A stretch of 64,000 bases of DNA, taken from positions 4,588,001 through 4,652,000 of the forward strand of contig NC_089547.1 in the NCBI RefSeq assembly GCF_040115645.1, in the 5' to 3' direction. Of this stretch, positions 12,510 to 24,463 are shown one piece after another (position 1 is the stretch's first letter; every line of letters starts with the position of its first letter). The position numbers and the translations under genes were made by a program. Origin of the DNA: Euwallacea fornicatus (taxonomy: Eukaryota; Arthropoda; Insecta; Coleoptera; Curculionidae). Below the pieces are notes generated by a model. That model ran no database searches. It saw only the letters and a list, made by a program, of their open reading frames with translations, and was not told where the DNA came from.

Positions 12510-15500
12510 GCTCCCCCTTAGGGGAGCCGGGGGCGGCAGTGCGAGCCGCCGCCGTGGCCGGCGACTGCGCCAACCTGGGCCGTCTCCTGCCCGCCCGCGG
12601 TCCTGCTCGTTTTACCCGCGACGCCCTCGGCCGCACCGCCATCCATTTAGCTGCCGCCAATGGGCGGCCCGCAGCCTTGCGCATGCTTCTCGCCATAGCC
12701 GCCCCTCAAGAAGTAGATGCGCGCGACGGCTCCGGCTGCACCGCGTTGCAGAGGGCCGCTGCTGACGGCCATGAAGAGGTGGTGCGCGCCCTTTTGGCCA
12801 AGGGGGCGCGGATTGACATTGCCGACACTATGGTGAGTGAGCCGCTTGGGTCCCGTTTAAGTTTAAAACGAAAGGAACCGGTTATAGCATGCCAACACCG
12901 CTTTGCACGAATGCGCCTGGAAGGGTCACAGCAGGACCGTGAAACTACTGTGCGCTGCAGGCGCACCCTTGGGAGCGAACAACGCGGGGGGCTTTGCTCC
13001 CCTGCATTTGGCCTGCCAGAATGGCCATAACCAGTCTTGCCGCGAGCTGCTGCTGGCAGGGGCTGACCCCGATCTGCGCAACGGATATGGGGACACAGCT
13101 CTGCACACGGCTGCTAGGTACGGCCATGCTGGTGTTACCAGGATATTGATCTCTGCTAAGGTACCTCATACGTTCGGCCTCATGACCGAAAATCCTAATT
13201 GTTAAGTTGCAGTGCAAAGTTTCGGAAAGGAACAAGAACGGGGACACGGCCTTGCACATCTCGGCAGCCATGGGTCGAAGGAAGCTGACCAGAATCCTCT
13301 TGGAAGCCAGCTGCGACAAGTCGATTAGGAATAAGCAAGGAGAGGCTGCGCGGGACATCGCGCTGCGTAAGGATTTGGGGGAGATCGTGGACATTTTGGA
13401 GGACAATCATTCCAGGGAGGGGCGACGCAGCAAGAAGGAGAAGGCCAGCAAGAGGCGTTCGAAGAGCAAAGTGCGATTCGAGGGGAAAGGATCCAAAGGT
13501 TTGTGCGAATTGGAACAGTTAAGGGGCACAATGCGGAAGCGTGTCTTCGGTGTCGTGTCGAGGTTTAGTTTACATGGGATTAAATTACGCACGACAGCTG
13601 CTTCATGTTTCCGCGCCATGCGATTAATCAACAAGAACCTTCGGGACACGAGGCAGGTTGTATCAAATATCGGTAGTTTTCCAGTAGACTCAATAATACG
13701 CGTTAGATTTCTACACGGAGCCCCTGATTGGCTTCATTGATAGTGTCCATACGGATCAATAACGTGTTCGATTGATTACCAAACTTCCGCATCTTCAAAT
13801 CGCATTTCCCAGATTTCGCAGAACCATTATTGGTCTCTCGTGAGGCCAAGATGGTTCTTCGACCAACCCAGAAGTGGCACTTAAAATTCCTTCTTCATTT
13901 ACCATGCTCAACTTTTATCTTAAGTATGATTAGTCACAAGGGTTTTGACAAACGCCATAAGGAAAACGCTATAACGAAACGCATTATTGCCGGAGAGATA
14001 ATTTTTATGTTCGATATCTTTATTTAATGGCTCATTAATTCAGCACTTTATTCGATGCAGGTTTAAGTCAATATGGGAAATAAATTTGGAATAATTGAGA
14101 CGTTTTCAGGAAACGGGGTTTTGGCTCATGTTATCGGTTACGAAGTGGGCGATTCATCTATTAACCGCTGGCGGAATAACAAAGCTTATAAACGGATCGT
14201 CATTTTTTGTCGGGAAGAATCTGTTACTTGTTTATTATTCGAAAAAAGTAGACAAGCACATGGCCAATGGGAGCTCTGATTGTTCCCACTGTCACCGCCA
14301 AGCGATTAAACGGGACAGAGTACCCTCTGAGAACCGGAGTTCGTCCAGTCCTCAGTTTCGCCCAAAGAGGAGTTTTTTTTACAGAGGGAGACCCGTGATT
14401 CCCCCATAGAAATTCGAACTGAAAGCGCCACCCACGCACCGAGTTGCAGCGACCGTCTGAGCAGGGCCGGCCTTAGCAAGTCCGACGCCTTGGGCGAAAC
14501 TCTTAGCCACCCCCTCACCCTCAAGAAATGCCGCCGGCCAGGAAAGCCCTGGGTCGTCACCCAATTTCGCGCCCTTCCTCGCCAGGTCCGTCCCGACTGT
14601 GGGATACGCGGCAGCAGGACAATTGACCTGTAGCTCTGCGCGGCTTCATTCTGGCTGGACACCAGCTACGCAGGTAGTACCTTAGTCTGCCTGACGTGTC
14701 GGAGAACGTCGTTGATTGCCTGTTCGACGGTTTCCTGCCCCTGGGCTGCCTTCGGCGATCGTCCGCGTGGCCATCACTCTAGGAGCTGGTGAAAACGGGG
14801 GAGTACCAAGTCCAGTTTTTTTTTTTTCACCACGTTGTTTACTTTCCCCTGATATTTTTATCTTTCGCGAGTAGCAACGTGTTCTTGTCTGAATTGTTCC
14901 GTTAAACTGACCAGGGCTCCCCTGGCATGAATCATCCTGACGGCCAATAAAAAACCAAAACGGTCGTAAAATCGAATTTATATTTTGAAATGTCGATCAA
15001 ATAATCGATGGAAAAACAGAAAAACTCCTACATAAACTCGAGTATGAGTTTATCCCGGCGAAGTTAATTGTTGTTTATGTTCCCAGGAAGATTTCCCAAA
15101 CATTTCCCGAACTTTGCGTCGCGTAAACATGGCTACTCTTTCTTGGTACTGCCCAAGGTGAAAAACCACGGGAATTTTACGTCGGTGCGTTAAAATCAAC
15201 GTCTTTTTTGCCAGTGTAATGACTGCAACACCTCGAGTCGATCTGTCTCTATAGAGAGAATGTCGAGAAATGCTTAAGAATGCAACGTTTTATCGGCGTT
15301 GCAGATCAGATACAATCGCATAACTTTACGGTCAATGTTGCCAACACAATAAATAATAATCAGTGTTCAACGAGTGGTACCAAAAGGGCTTGAAAGACGA
15401 GTCGAGCACAGCGTGAGTACCGTGAAACGTGCCTGGCAAAGGTCGTTTGCTGTAATTGCGAAATTATGCGATTTGTTGCCTGATTACCTGAGAAGATCTC

Positions 15501-18500
15501 GGTAACGAATGAGGAGGTTTAGTGGCACCGCCCCCCTTAAAGAGGTTTGCTAAACTAAGTTTCAACGAGGGGTTGACGCCGCCCAAGCGGTCAAAGGTTT
15601 TGTAAAGAACGAGAAGGTTTAATGGCACCGCCCCCATAAGGAAGCTCGCTAAAGTGAGCATCGGCGAGGGGTTGGTACCACCTAAATAGTCGGAAATTTG
15701 AGTTCCGCCAAAGTTTCCGAGAAAGAGGCCTCTGTTAGAAGGAAGAGCTCGTTGTGATTGCTGGACCGATCACGTTCAGTACTGTACAGGGTGCCCAATG
15801 GAAAATAAGCGAATTTCTATTGGCGGACATACAGAGTGTCCCGTGGGACAAAGGAGGGTTTCTAAATTAAAACATTTTATTACTCGTGATTGGCGGGCCC
15901 CATTGTGCTCCGGCTAATTTGCAGAGGTCAACGCCACCAGATCCTACCTCATCGATTTATTGCTTTATAATATGATGCTGCCGTATTTCTATTATTATAA
16001 TCCCACTATTGGAATGTAACGCGTAGGAGTCTCAAACGTGATGATCTTTCATTTTCAGAAGTCGTCGATATATCAGTAACCGAAACCCCGGCAACCGCGA
16101 AACCAGTTACAAACAACAAACCCTGGTCCCCCTACGGCTGCCACTACTATCCGGACCCCGAGGCCTTCCCCCCTCCCAACCTGGACACGTTACCTCCGGA
16201 GCCCTTAAAAAAGGGAGAGCAGTACTACCTAGATCTAGCCGGGAATATTTGCAAGGGCCCAGTGGGAGTAGGCTACACCTGCTACTGCGCCCCCTTGTTC
16301 CGGCACTTGGAGGCGAAGATCGAAAAGGACAAGAGGGAGCTTTTGCGAGCGCAAGTTCGGCTGGGACAGAGGGTGGCCGGTCTGGAGCAGAAACTGAACC
16401 GCGGAGGGCATGGGAGGCGCTCAGAGCGAGTCCTTAACATGTACAAAGAGCCGGAGCCGCAGATGATCAGGTCGAGGAGCCTGGAGATGCTGGATACCGC
16501 CGAAAAGGCGCAGTTGCAAGCCACCAGGTAAGATTTTGCTCTAGTAAACGGGAACAAATCTGATGCTTGAAACTGGAGAAGTAATGGTCGTGAAATTACG
16601 GTAACGCCATGTAAATGTGTGTTTCCTGTATAAATAACTGGCGAGGCACAAATATGCCCGAGATTGTAGCAAACACCTGTATAATGGGAATGTGAGTGCA
16701 TTAGTAATGGTATTTAAAGTTTCGAAAGGCCATTAGACGGTAATCGGCATGAGAAGATTATTTAACAAGTTTCAGACACGTTCAATAGTGGCCATAATTA
16801 TAGGGACTTTCTTAAATTGATATAAATAAGAGCTGAAATCTAAGTAACATGAGAGGTTGGCGGAGCAAAACGTTGAAGTTCCGCCTTGGCCGCCGCAATC
16901 TCCAGATTTAAACCCTATTGAGAACTTGCAGGACTACGTTGACAACCAAATACGACACAAAAACTACGTTTATTTAATTTGCTTGTATGCAGAACTCCAA
17001 GAGGCAGAGCCAAATATTAATGAGAGAGCAAATATTAGCTTGTAAGTTAAATTTTAGCTGTTGCTTATATCAATTTAGGAAAGTTGCTATCGTGATGGCC
17101 GCTACTGTAAGTAGTAAAAATTGCCGTATAAATTATTCTTAAAGCATCTTAAAGGCTAACACAGTTCCTCCAGCCAAATGTCTCGAGATTCGTGGGGCCC
17201 TATCTGTAACTGCAGAGTGGAGAGATAATGCGATGTTTATGTTTTTATTTATTGCTTTTCTCTGAAAACAACCTGAGACAATAGAGCTTCTTGGTGTATT
17301 TGAATTATTGATTTACAACCCATTTACCAATTACCGAGTGGTATTTATCTAATTGCCGCTAATAATACATAAATACCGGTAGCTTTGGAGTTATTTAAAC
17401 TCGGAGATTTCCTCGCAACGATAATTTATTGGGTGAAAGAATTCTGTTCTGTACGCCGACGTACCTTAAGGCCGCGTGTGACGTGGATTTATTATTGATT
17501 TATAAACGTATTGTGAGCCAGATAGAATTCCAGTACTCTTATTAAATTACCCATACATATTTCTTATTTGTATAAGATGTAGACCTCCAGTTTTTCCACG
17601 TCTGAAACGGGTTCTTGTGGAACCGAGTTTGCTTTCTAGGTTAGATGATTGATACCGAAAAATGTACGATTCAATGGATGAATTATTTTTTCCCACTTTG
17701 GGGGCTATGATTAATGCATGAGCTATAAGCACTCCAGCTAGAGACATTATCATTAAATCCGCCGTGAAAGATGTGTAAGAGAATTCAATTACAATGCACC
17801 GTAAATCAATGTTGGGAAGTCTTCAAGAGGTCCACAGTTCTTACTGTTCTCTTCTAATTGCTGCATTCTAATTAACCATCAAAGCCTTTTTAATGTCCAA
17901 CCTCTTTAAGACACATACACCTATACCTACCTGGGAAATAGCCTGGCACAAACTAGTTTTTCTTCATTAAACTGATATTACATCTGAAGCACTTAAATGT
18001 ATAATTTAGATGTGATACTCTTAGAAACGGAAGTCCCAATTGCTCCGTGTGTGTTAAGCGACCCACGCACATTATAAGAGTTTGTTGTCTTTTTCTAGAA
18101 GCATGGATGAGTTGGAACCCCTTGAAATCGGCCCTCAAATGCCTCGACCCTCTGTCAAGGAATTGGTGGCTAGGATACAGCAACAGCACCAGCAAAATGC
18201 CCACAACGAGGGCGCCAATAGCGAGAGCAGCGAGGACGAGGATGGTCCCTTGAGGATGCCGTCCAGGAAGGGCCCGATCGGAGAACCTAATCTTGTAAGA
18301 TGTTTTATGATAATTGTTGAAATTTAATTTTTGAAAATTCTTTACTTTATGGTGGCGACAAATTTTCGTCTCTCATTAGAGTTTCGGTTTTCGCTTAGAC
18401 TGAACTTTCGAGAACTCAATCGAAGTCGAAGGGGTTTTCGAAGATGACGTGATTTAATTTGCAACATTATTGCATTTTCATTAATAGCACACCACCGGCA

Positions 18501-19272
18501 ATCATATTATATAGCGTTATAAGTTATCGTAGATATATGAATTCTTAACAAACTAGTGAAGGGATTTTTCCTGCCCTGTTATATTTGCAAGAAATTGCTG
18601 TTTTAATTGATATTCGGTACACAGAACGCTATGGGTCAGACCCTCCGTCTTGGCCACTACGAAAACGTGCCAAACGACGCAGCTCCTCGCAGCAGAAGCG
18701 GCGTTTACAGTCCAACCATGGAACCTGCTGCTGTAAGCCCATCTTCTCGCTACATTGAGCCTATAGTGAAGATTCAGGAACCGGGCAATATGAGGTGGCT
18801 AAAGCAGTAATTAATCAAACGTTAGACTAACTCTTTTTTTCTTAGGTATCCGGACCCTTATAAGCAATACCCGCAGCCCAGCACGAGCAAATACGACCCG
18901 ATGAACCCGTATCAGCCTGAAATGCGCTACAACGACCCAGCCTACCATACCCACTACTACGAAGATGAGCTGACGGCTGCCTCCACAACCAAGTTCTATG
19001 ATCACTCAATCAATGCACGTCTGGCAAAGCTTCGGGTGCTGGAAAACTCCAAAGGGTATCCGGAGTCAAAAAACCCGATCGAGGGTTCTTCCAGAATGCT
19101 GGATCCGAATTTCGGAGAGCGGGTTCTGGAGAACCCCCATGACACGGTAGACAGAGACACGAACAATGATTCCGGGTATTCGACGAAGGTCTATGGCAGT
19201 TCCAAGGGCAACTCGCCCAGTTTGAGTGGGCAGATTGAAGGGGAGTGCGTGGGGGCGAGTAGTTTAGTGTAA
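12506..19272 (+). CDS. dgo: Ankyrin-repeat planar polarity protein, Diego/ANKRD6 (Diversin) type
   Basis: Seven coding exons fit with matching phases: 12506-12832, 12888-13160, 13213-13498, 16059-16527, 18099-18294, 18625-18794 and 18846-19272, giving about 715 residues. The N-terminal part is six or so ankyrin repeats (for example GRTAIHLAAANGRP, NTALHECAWKGHSRTVKLL, GDTALHTAARYGHAG, GDTALHISAAMGRRK). A lysine/arginine-rich linker ending in KVRFEG follows, then a central region with a charged helical stretch (FRHLEAKIEKDKRELL) and a low-complexity Tyr/Pro/Ser tail. Order and length match ANKRD6 (about 730 residues) and insect Diego, cytoplasmic proteins that act with Frizzled and Dishevelled in planar cell polarity. 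An upstream non-coding exon is implied by the acceptor at 12474. AATAAA at 19507-19512 is a likely poly(A) signal. Family assignment is good; the C-terminal half alone would not identify it. Confidence 0.82.
14455..14600 (+). mobile_element. Transposon-like repeat, copy 1 (intron of ankyrin gene)
   Basis: A GC-rich block inside the third intron begins GCAGGGCCGGCCTTAGCAAG. The reverse complement of 26330-26456 starts CAGGGCCGTCCTCAGCATG and remains alignable by eye for roughly 110 bases, including a shared pyrimidine-rich stretch and a CAGGAAAG block. Sequences starting CAGGGCCG are common ends of DNA-transposon-derived repeats. No transposase is present. Confidence 0.5.
15503..15712 (+). repeat. 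Tandem pair of ~105-base units (intron of ankyrin gene)
   Basis: Two consecutive diverged units start near 15507 and 15612. Each has GAGRAGGTTTARTGGCACCG, a run of Cs, GCTAAA, then CGAGGGGTTG and a GTCNAANNTTT ending. They differ by scattered substitutions, so the duplication is old. No coding potential is seen. A TACAGGGTGCCCAATGG sequence follows at 15785, resembling an insect transposon end. Confidence 0.55.
16853..17044 (+). pseudogene. Tc1-type transposase C-terminal fragment
   Basis: Inside the fourth intron of the ankyrin gene, a short frame contains VPPWPPQSPDLNPIENLQDY, the hallmark PQSPDLNPIE block of Tc1-family DDE transposases, with the second catalytic Asp region and following helix. 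It is only about 60 residues long, has no upstream catalytic domain in frame, and ends in unrelated sequence. It is a truncated, non-functional copy. Confidence 0.8.
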
Positions 19273-19506
19273 GTAAGTAGTACAAAAACGCGATTTGAAC
19301 TCGTAATTAATTCATTCGAAATGGAATTAGAGAATTGCTAATAATGACAGTAATATAGATAAGGTGTTATTTATTAGTAGAAGTAGGTAAGAGTTTCCAG
19401 AGATGTAGTAAGTATAGCGATGAGATGTATTATAATAATGTAAAAGTTTGAAGTTCATTCGATTGTATAAATTAATATTTAAATGTATTATTATTAGAGA
19501 GTTGAC

Positions 19507-19512
19507 AATAAA
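19507..19512 (+). terminator. Poly(A) signal candidate of the ankyrin gene
   Basis: AATAAA about 235 bases after the stop codon at 19272, in an AT-rich stretch. Confidence 0.55.
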
Positions 19513-19519
19513 TTAATAT

Positions 19520-20905
19520 TTTATTTTTAAAACCGTCGAATGCAATTACTGGACCACAAATTTTGGAAATATGGACGAAACAATGCTCTCCCCCTTCCCT
19601 CTTCTTGAAACTGTTAAGGAAAAATCGTTTGGCTTTAATCGATCGATTCCGGCCCCACATTCACCCTAATACCCTTGTCTTTGAGTCAGAAAGGGTTTCT
19701 TTGTTGATCAAGAGATCCACAGAATTGACGAAAGGTTTATTTAGGGACCGACAGGGCGTTAAAAAATAATTTATTACATGAAATGTAAATTCTAGAAATT
19801 CTTGAGATTACGGTGACCGCGAATTGTTCAACGTTGCAGCGGCTGCATTTCGCTGCAGCGTCGACTTCAAACGCTAAAGCACCTCACCTACTTCAAAGAT
19901 AGCTACATTATCAATCGCTGCCTAAAACAAATCGAAAACTCATAGAATCCATGATAACTTCGTTTATTAATTTTCCGCACAACGCATTTCCTCAGATGAC
20001 CGTTGCAGGAAAAAAAACGAGGCATAAAAAAGTATGGAGAGAACGTAATCCACCACTAGAAGTCCGGATAATTAAAACCCGGAAACCCCGCTGTATTTCA
20101 TATTGTAAAATGATGAATGACGACCATCCTGTTGATTAAAAGTACACCGAAATCCTGACATCGTACACCCAAGTTTGAACATTCGAGGTCTATTTAGGGC
20201 ATTGGATTCTTCTATGTATCTAACTTTGCCGCAATGTATACTCAAAATAATGGACTTCGGGCCTCAATCAAAAACGCACCTAACAATAATTCCTGGTATA
20301 CCGGACAGGAATCCATCAGTCCCTAATCCCTATACAGAGCTTTAGTTTTAGAAGAGAATATTAGAATTAATGACTGTATTAGTTCGGTTATGACGGAGTG
20401 AGGAGTGATGGTTTGTCCGTATTCGATACATGACCTATACAAGGGCTGGTATTCGATCGATAGATTTATTAGACAGGAAACCCATGTAACATCCTTTTCT
20501 GCATGAGCCAGACAGATGTGGAAGGTGATGGTGTAATCATTATTATTAAAAATGTTAAAGCTGATGGTGTTCATCCTCGGGCCGAAGCAGCATCACCCGC
20601 ACCAAAACTAGAAGTGTTAATGACATTGAATGACCTTGGCTTCAACAGTACCTGATGCTAATTGCAGATTTGCGCGTTATTTGGGTTCAAAAATGGTTCC
20701 ACTCACGTTATAACGGGAGGCCTCTCGGGTCATTGATGCAATAGTAGGTGGATGCAATTGAATGGCCTGCATCCGCATCGAGTCCAAATAGCAAATTTAC
20801 GGCAACAGCGAGTTAGAAAATATTCCTAAAATAGTCCTGAGTCCATTTAACATTTCTTCAATGGTTCCGTTAAGTGAGTTGGTCTCAAGCGCCGCATCTT
20901 GTGTA
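19520..20905. other. Intergenic region, no gene seen
   Basis: Between the ankyrin gene's poly(A) signal and the next start I find no supportable coding exon. The minus-strand frame at 20323-20574 (83 residues) has no splice partners, no recognised motif and no start context that separates it from chance. Confidence 0.5.
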
Positions 20906-20910
20906 TCTTC

Positions 20911-20945
20911 AATCTTCAGTGTCAGTGTTACGGTGGTCAGTGGAG
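20911..20945 (+). promoter_or_regulatory. Initiator-like TCAGT cluster
   Basis: Three TCAGT elements (20916-20920, 20922-20926, 20937-20941) lie just before the ATG at 20950. TCAGT is the arthropod initiator consensus, so transcription may start here and give a very short 5' leader. No TATA box is obvious in the 40 bases upstream. Confidence 0.35.
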
Positions 20946-20949
20946 TACG

Positions 20950-22369
20950 ATGAAGAACGTACAGTATCTATACATAACGGTCACTCATCTTTTGGTAGTC
21001 TTGAGCGTTTTTGACACATGGCCGTATGCAGGTCAGTAATGCACGAGTCATTGCTGCGGCCCCGTTGATTCAGTTTCTTTCCAGCTTCAGAAAACTGCGA
21101 CCTCTCCGGCACGCTTCTCTATGAGGACATGGGCTGCAGACCTTTCTACGACCGACCAAACCTCTGCCCGTCCAAGTTCGACTGCCTCGGCCTCAAGAAG
21201 TCCACCACCGACTGTTTCCTCAAAGGAAAGACGTACAAGATCAATGAAACTGTCGATTCCAGGCTGACCGCGGGATTGTGCGATTTGGGGTGCCGATGTC
21301 AGGGCCATGAAGACAAGTATGTGCTCTCGATGCGAGCCCGTTAAAGCCCTTTTCAGCGCTCCTAGGGTGATAAATTCGTCACCTTTCAGGCGTCGTTGAA
21401 AGTTCGTAAGTGTGTCAGAAGTACGCACGAAAAAGAAGGGAAACTTTTTATCAGTTTATATCGCTGGTACCGCAAAGTTAGCACCCCCTTAAACCGTAAT
21501 AAATATGGCCTTAACTTGTTCTCAACTGATTTATTTCACGTAGGATTCCCTCCATCTTTGCGATGAGAAGTTTTTGATTTATTCGCTCTTTTACAGAACA
21601 AGGTTCAAATGTGCCACGGTGAGCTGTCCGGAGTGGTCAGTTTTGGAACCTCCTACAGGGTGCTACAGGAAATACTCGCTGGACGATTGCTGCTACATCA
21701 GGGAAATGTGCCCCCCTTACGAGAATTCCACCATTTGCGTCTATGACGGAAAAGTCTATAAGGAAGGGGAGAACTTCTTGCCCAAGAACTCCTGCTGGAG
21801 GTGCGTTTGCCAGGCGGGATATAGAGGTATGGCATAGTTCCCTCGGTGATGATTTTTTGATGTACACTCGCATTGCAGGGAAGCTGGAGAAACCATTTTG
21901 CAGAAGGCGCTCTTGCGGAGTGCAGGTCAAGAATCAGGAAAAGCTGCAGGAGAGATGTGCGCCTCTCTACTACAAAAGGAAATATCGCGAGACCGACCCC
22001 TTGTGCTGCCCCGTAAACTGGATCTGCAGTAAGTACCAAACACTCCTAAGCCCTATTTTATCCCCTAACTATTTTCTTTGAACAGGTGAAGGCAACGAGA
22101 AAATCACGGGCAAACCGCAATCAGGTTAGTTTCCATCAATCATGCACTTGCAGGGTTCTCTTAGCATAATGAAGCAACTACTGATGCGGTTATAAGCGAA
22201 GTAATTAATCGCCATAATTCGATTTGCAGAGAAGATGTGCCTGTTCGGTCAGAAACTGGTCAGAGTGGGACAGAAATTCGAAAAGACGGTGATGATGCCC
22301 AGGAATTTAACTGTAAGCTGTGAATGCAAGATTCCACCTCTGTTAACGTGTGTCACTTATGTAGTGTGA
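20950..22369 (+). CDS. Secreted cysteine-rich VWC-like protein
   Basis: Six exons join in phase: 20950-21031, 21085-21316, 21597-21826, 21879-22028, 22086-22124 and 22230-22369, giving about 290 residues. Exon 1 encodes a signal peptide (hydrophobic THLLVVLSVF core). The rest is rich in cysteines with short spacings such as GLCDLGCRCQG, VSCPEWSVLEPPTGCY, LDDCCY, CWRCVCQAGY and PLCCPVNWIC. Two consecutive segments follow the pattern of von Willebrand factor C domains (C-x-C and C-C motifs about 60 residues apart), so this is an extracellular protein, perhaps a BMP-binding or matrix component. I do not recognise the exact orthologue. A candidate poly(A) signal lies at 23629-23634, which would imply a long 3' UTR. 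Confidence 0.7.
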
Positions 22370-22399
22370 TCTTTACATTGCACTTGGAGCGTGCTTTGA

Positions 22400-24400
22400 T
22401 AGTGTGTCGAGATTGCGACTGGTGTATGTGATTAAATTGATAATTATGAATCGGTAATGGCGTGTGTGTTGCAGAAGAAGATGCATCATCTTATTGTATT
22501 CAAATGTATTTATTTGTATTGTAGAGATATGACGTTTCTGTTGGGAGTAAAGTAACCTCTAGCTGTGCTTTAACTGATTGTTTATTAGTTACGGAGGTGA
22601 ATGCAGTTAAAAGAAAAGCGAGTGATGGATTGAGCTTTCTTGCATGGTATCATCAAAAAGTACTTCAATCAAGCATAGGTATTATAAACGCAAGGTGACG
22701 GATTCTTGAGCCCAACTATAGGGATCTCGGTAACCACAAAAGGTATAAAGTCGATTAAATTATGCAATTTGAGATTTGATAAAAAGAGTGATACCAGAGG
22801 AGTTTCCCTTCACCATATTGTCAAGAGATTTATTTAGAATCTACATTTTTAACCGATAGATTGGGCTTTTTCAATCTCCGCGGAAATGGATCAGTTGACT
22901 GATGGCCTACCCTGGTTATGCCGGTTTTGTAACGATTATATTACTAGCAAAAAATTACAAGGATTTCGTTTAGGTTAGTTCAGGCTACAGATTCGGGTGA
23001 TCCATTTAAAATATGCAAGAGAGTTAGCATTAACTCCCGGGGTAAAGGGGATGCTATCATCTTGAAAATAGTTAATATGACTCGGCCACATCCAATTTAG
23101 TATACCGGAAAATTTCCAAATGTTTACTTTTGCTATATTTGTAAGTAAAAAGTGCGTTCACCATATCATCAAGAGAATTTACATTTCTGACCTTTAATAT
23201 TTTTAAACCTCTACGAATATAGAATAAGTCATCATGTTTTAGTCAAATACATTAATTACAAAAGAACAGCAACAGATCTGCAGTGTTTATAATTATAATA
23301 ATGTTTATGCGAAATCTGTAACTAGTCCAATATTGCCAATATACGATAACCTAATAATTTATCCATAAATCCGTAATCATCGATAAACCACAACACAATT
23401 ATGTTAATGTTGTTTTATTGGCATTATTATCAATAATACAGCGGATTAAGTAACTGATAATGATGCGTATAATGTTTGTGTTATTTAACGGAGAGGGGTG
23501 GTTTTTGATCCATACGTTTTTAGTGCTTAGGGTTCCCCTTTTTTACTGTTTCCCATATTTTGTCGATGTATCTTCAGATGCTTGATGACGATATTATTGT
23601 TGTTATTGTCGATTTTTTACATTAAAATAATAAAAGGCAACAATTTGATAAAAAGTATATACGTTTTTATTGGGCAACAAAAGTTCAAGCTCAGAAAACA
23701 GCTTTTATGCGCATATACGTAAAAGGTAATGCGAAAAGTTTAAAGCTTCGAGAGAACGTTTCGCTTAAAAGTTCGGCACTTTATTGCCCATGATTTGATG
23801 GAATTTTTTCCCTATAGAAGATTCAACATACAAAAACTCTATTAAGAGCTTAATAACACTGACCGCTGTTCGAAACCTAAACTTATCCTTCTGAAGCAAT
23901 TTCCCAGGAAAAGCTTCTCTGAAAGGAGTTTTTCTGTTTTTCCCCGAAGGTGTTGAGACGTATTATGAGGGATCCGCCAGAAGTATAGTTTCCATTAATG
24001 GATTTTGAAATTTTACACGCACTACATACATCAATAGAGCGGAAAAAAGTTGCAAAAGCCCCTTCAGTGGCAAATTATATTAGGCAATCTGTCTTAATCT
24101 TTCGGGCTTTCACCGGTTTAAGCAGATATACCAATCTAAAAGGCAAATGTCTTAAAAGCCGCTTCATAGACTTAACATCTAATGCTTTAATCTCTGTCTC
24201 ATCGCCTGACAGAGGTTCTTCACCTGGAGCTGCCAATCATCAGCTCCGAATTGATTTTTGCAGGTGAAAGCTGTTTTCGTGGATCTCGGGGGCTTCGCCC
24301 GTTAAACAATTTTTTAGACGAAAAAGCCACGTTAGTTGCGTAAAGCATCTAATCGATATTGAATTTGGTACCTTATTGGGTCCAAAAACCGAAAATTCAT
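22400..24400. other. Intergenic region with two copies of a dispersed motif
   Basis: No coding exon is supported. Two copies of the TTCACCAT...TCAAGA motif described in the findings lie at 22809-22828 and 23157-23176 in the same orientation. A frame at 23998-24267 is isolated. A small perfect hairpin (GGAGCTG, 8-base loop, CAGCTCC) lies at 24226-24247. Confidence 0.5.
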
Positions 24401-24421
24401 CTGACTCCTTCAAGCGGAAAT

Positions 24422-24429
24422 GTATAAAA
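24422..24429 (+). promoter_or_regulatory. TATA box of the serine protease gene
   Basis: GTATAAAAC lies 36-42 bases upstream of the ATG at 24464. This is a canonical TATA element and predicts a 5' leader of only about 10-15 bases, a layout usual for strongly expressed insect protease genes. Confidence 0.6.
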
Positions 24430-24463
24430 CAGCTCCCAGGCGAAATGTTCAGGTTTTAGTAAA

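Noticed and set aside
14306..14662. 118-residue minus-strand frame inside the ankyrin-gene intron
   Set aside because: Coincides with GC-rich transposon-like DNA whose relative at 26.4 kb has no open frame.
20323..20574. 83-residue minus-strand frame
   Set aside because: No domain, no partner exons, no promoter or poly(A) signal.
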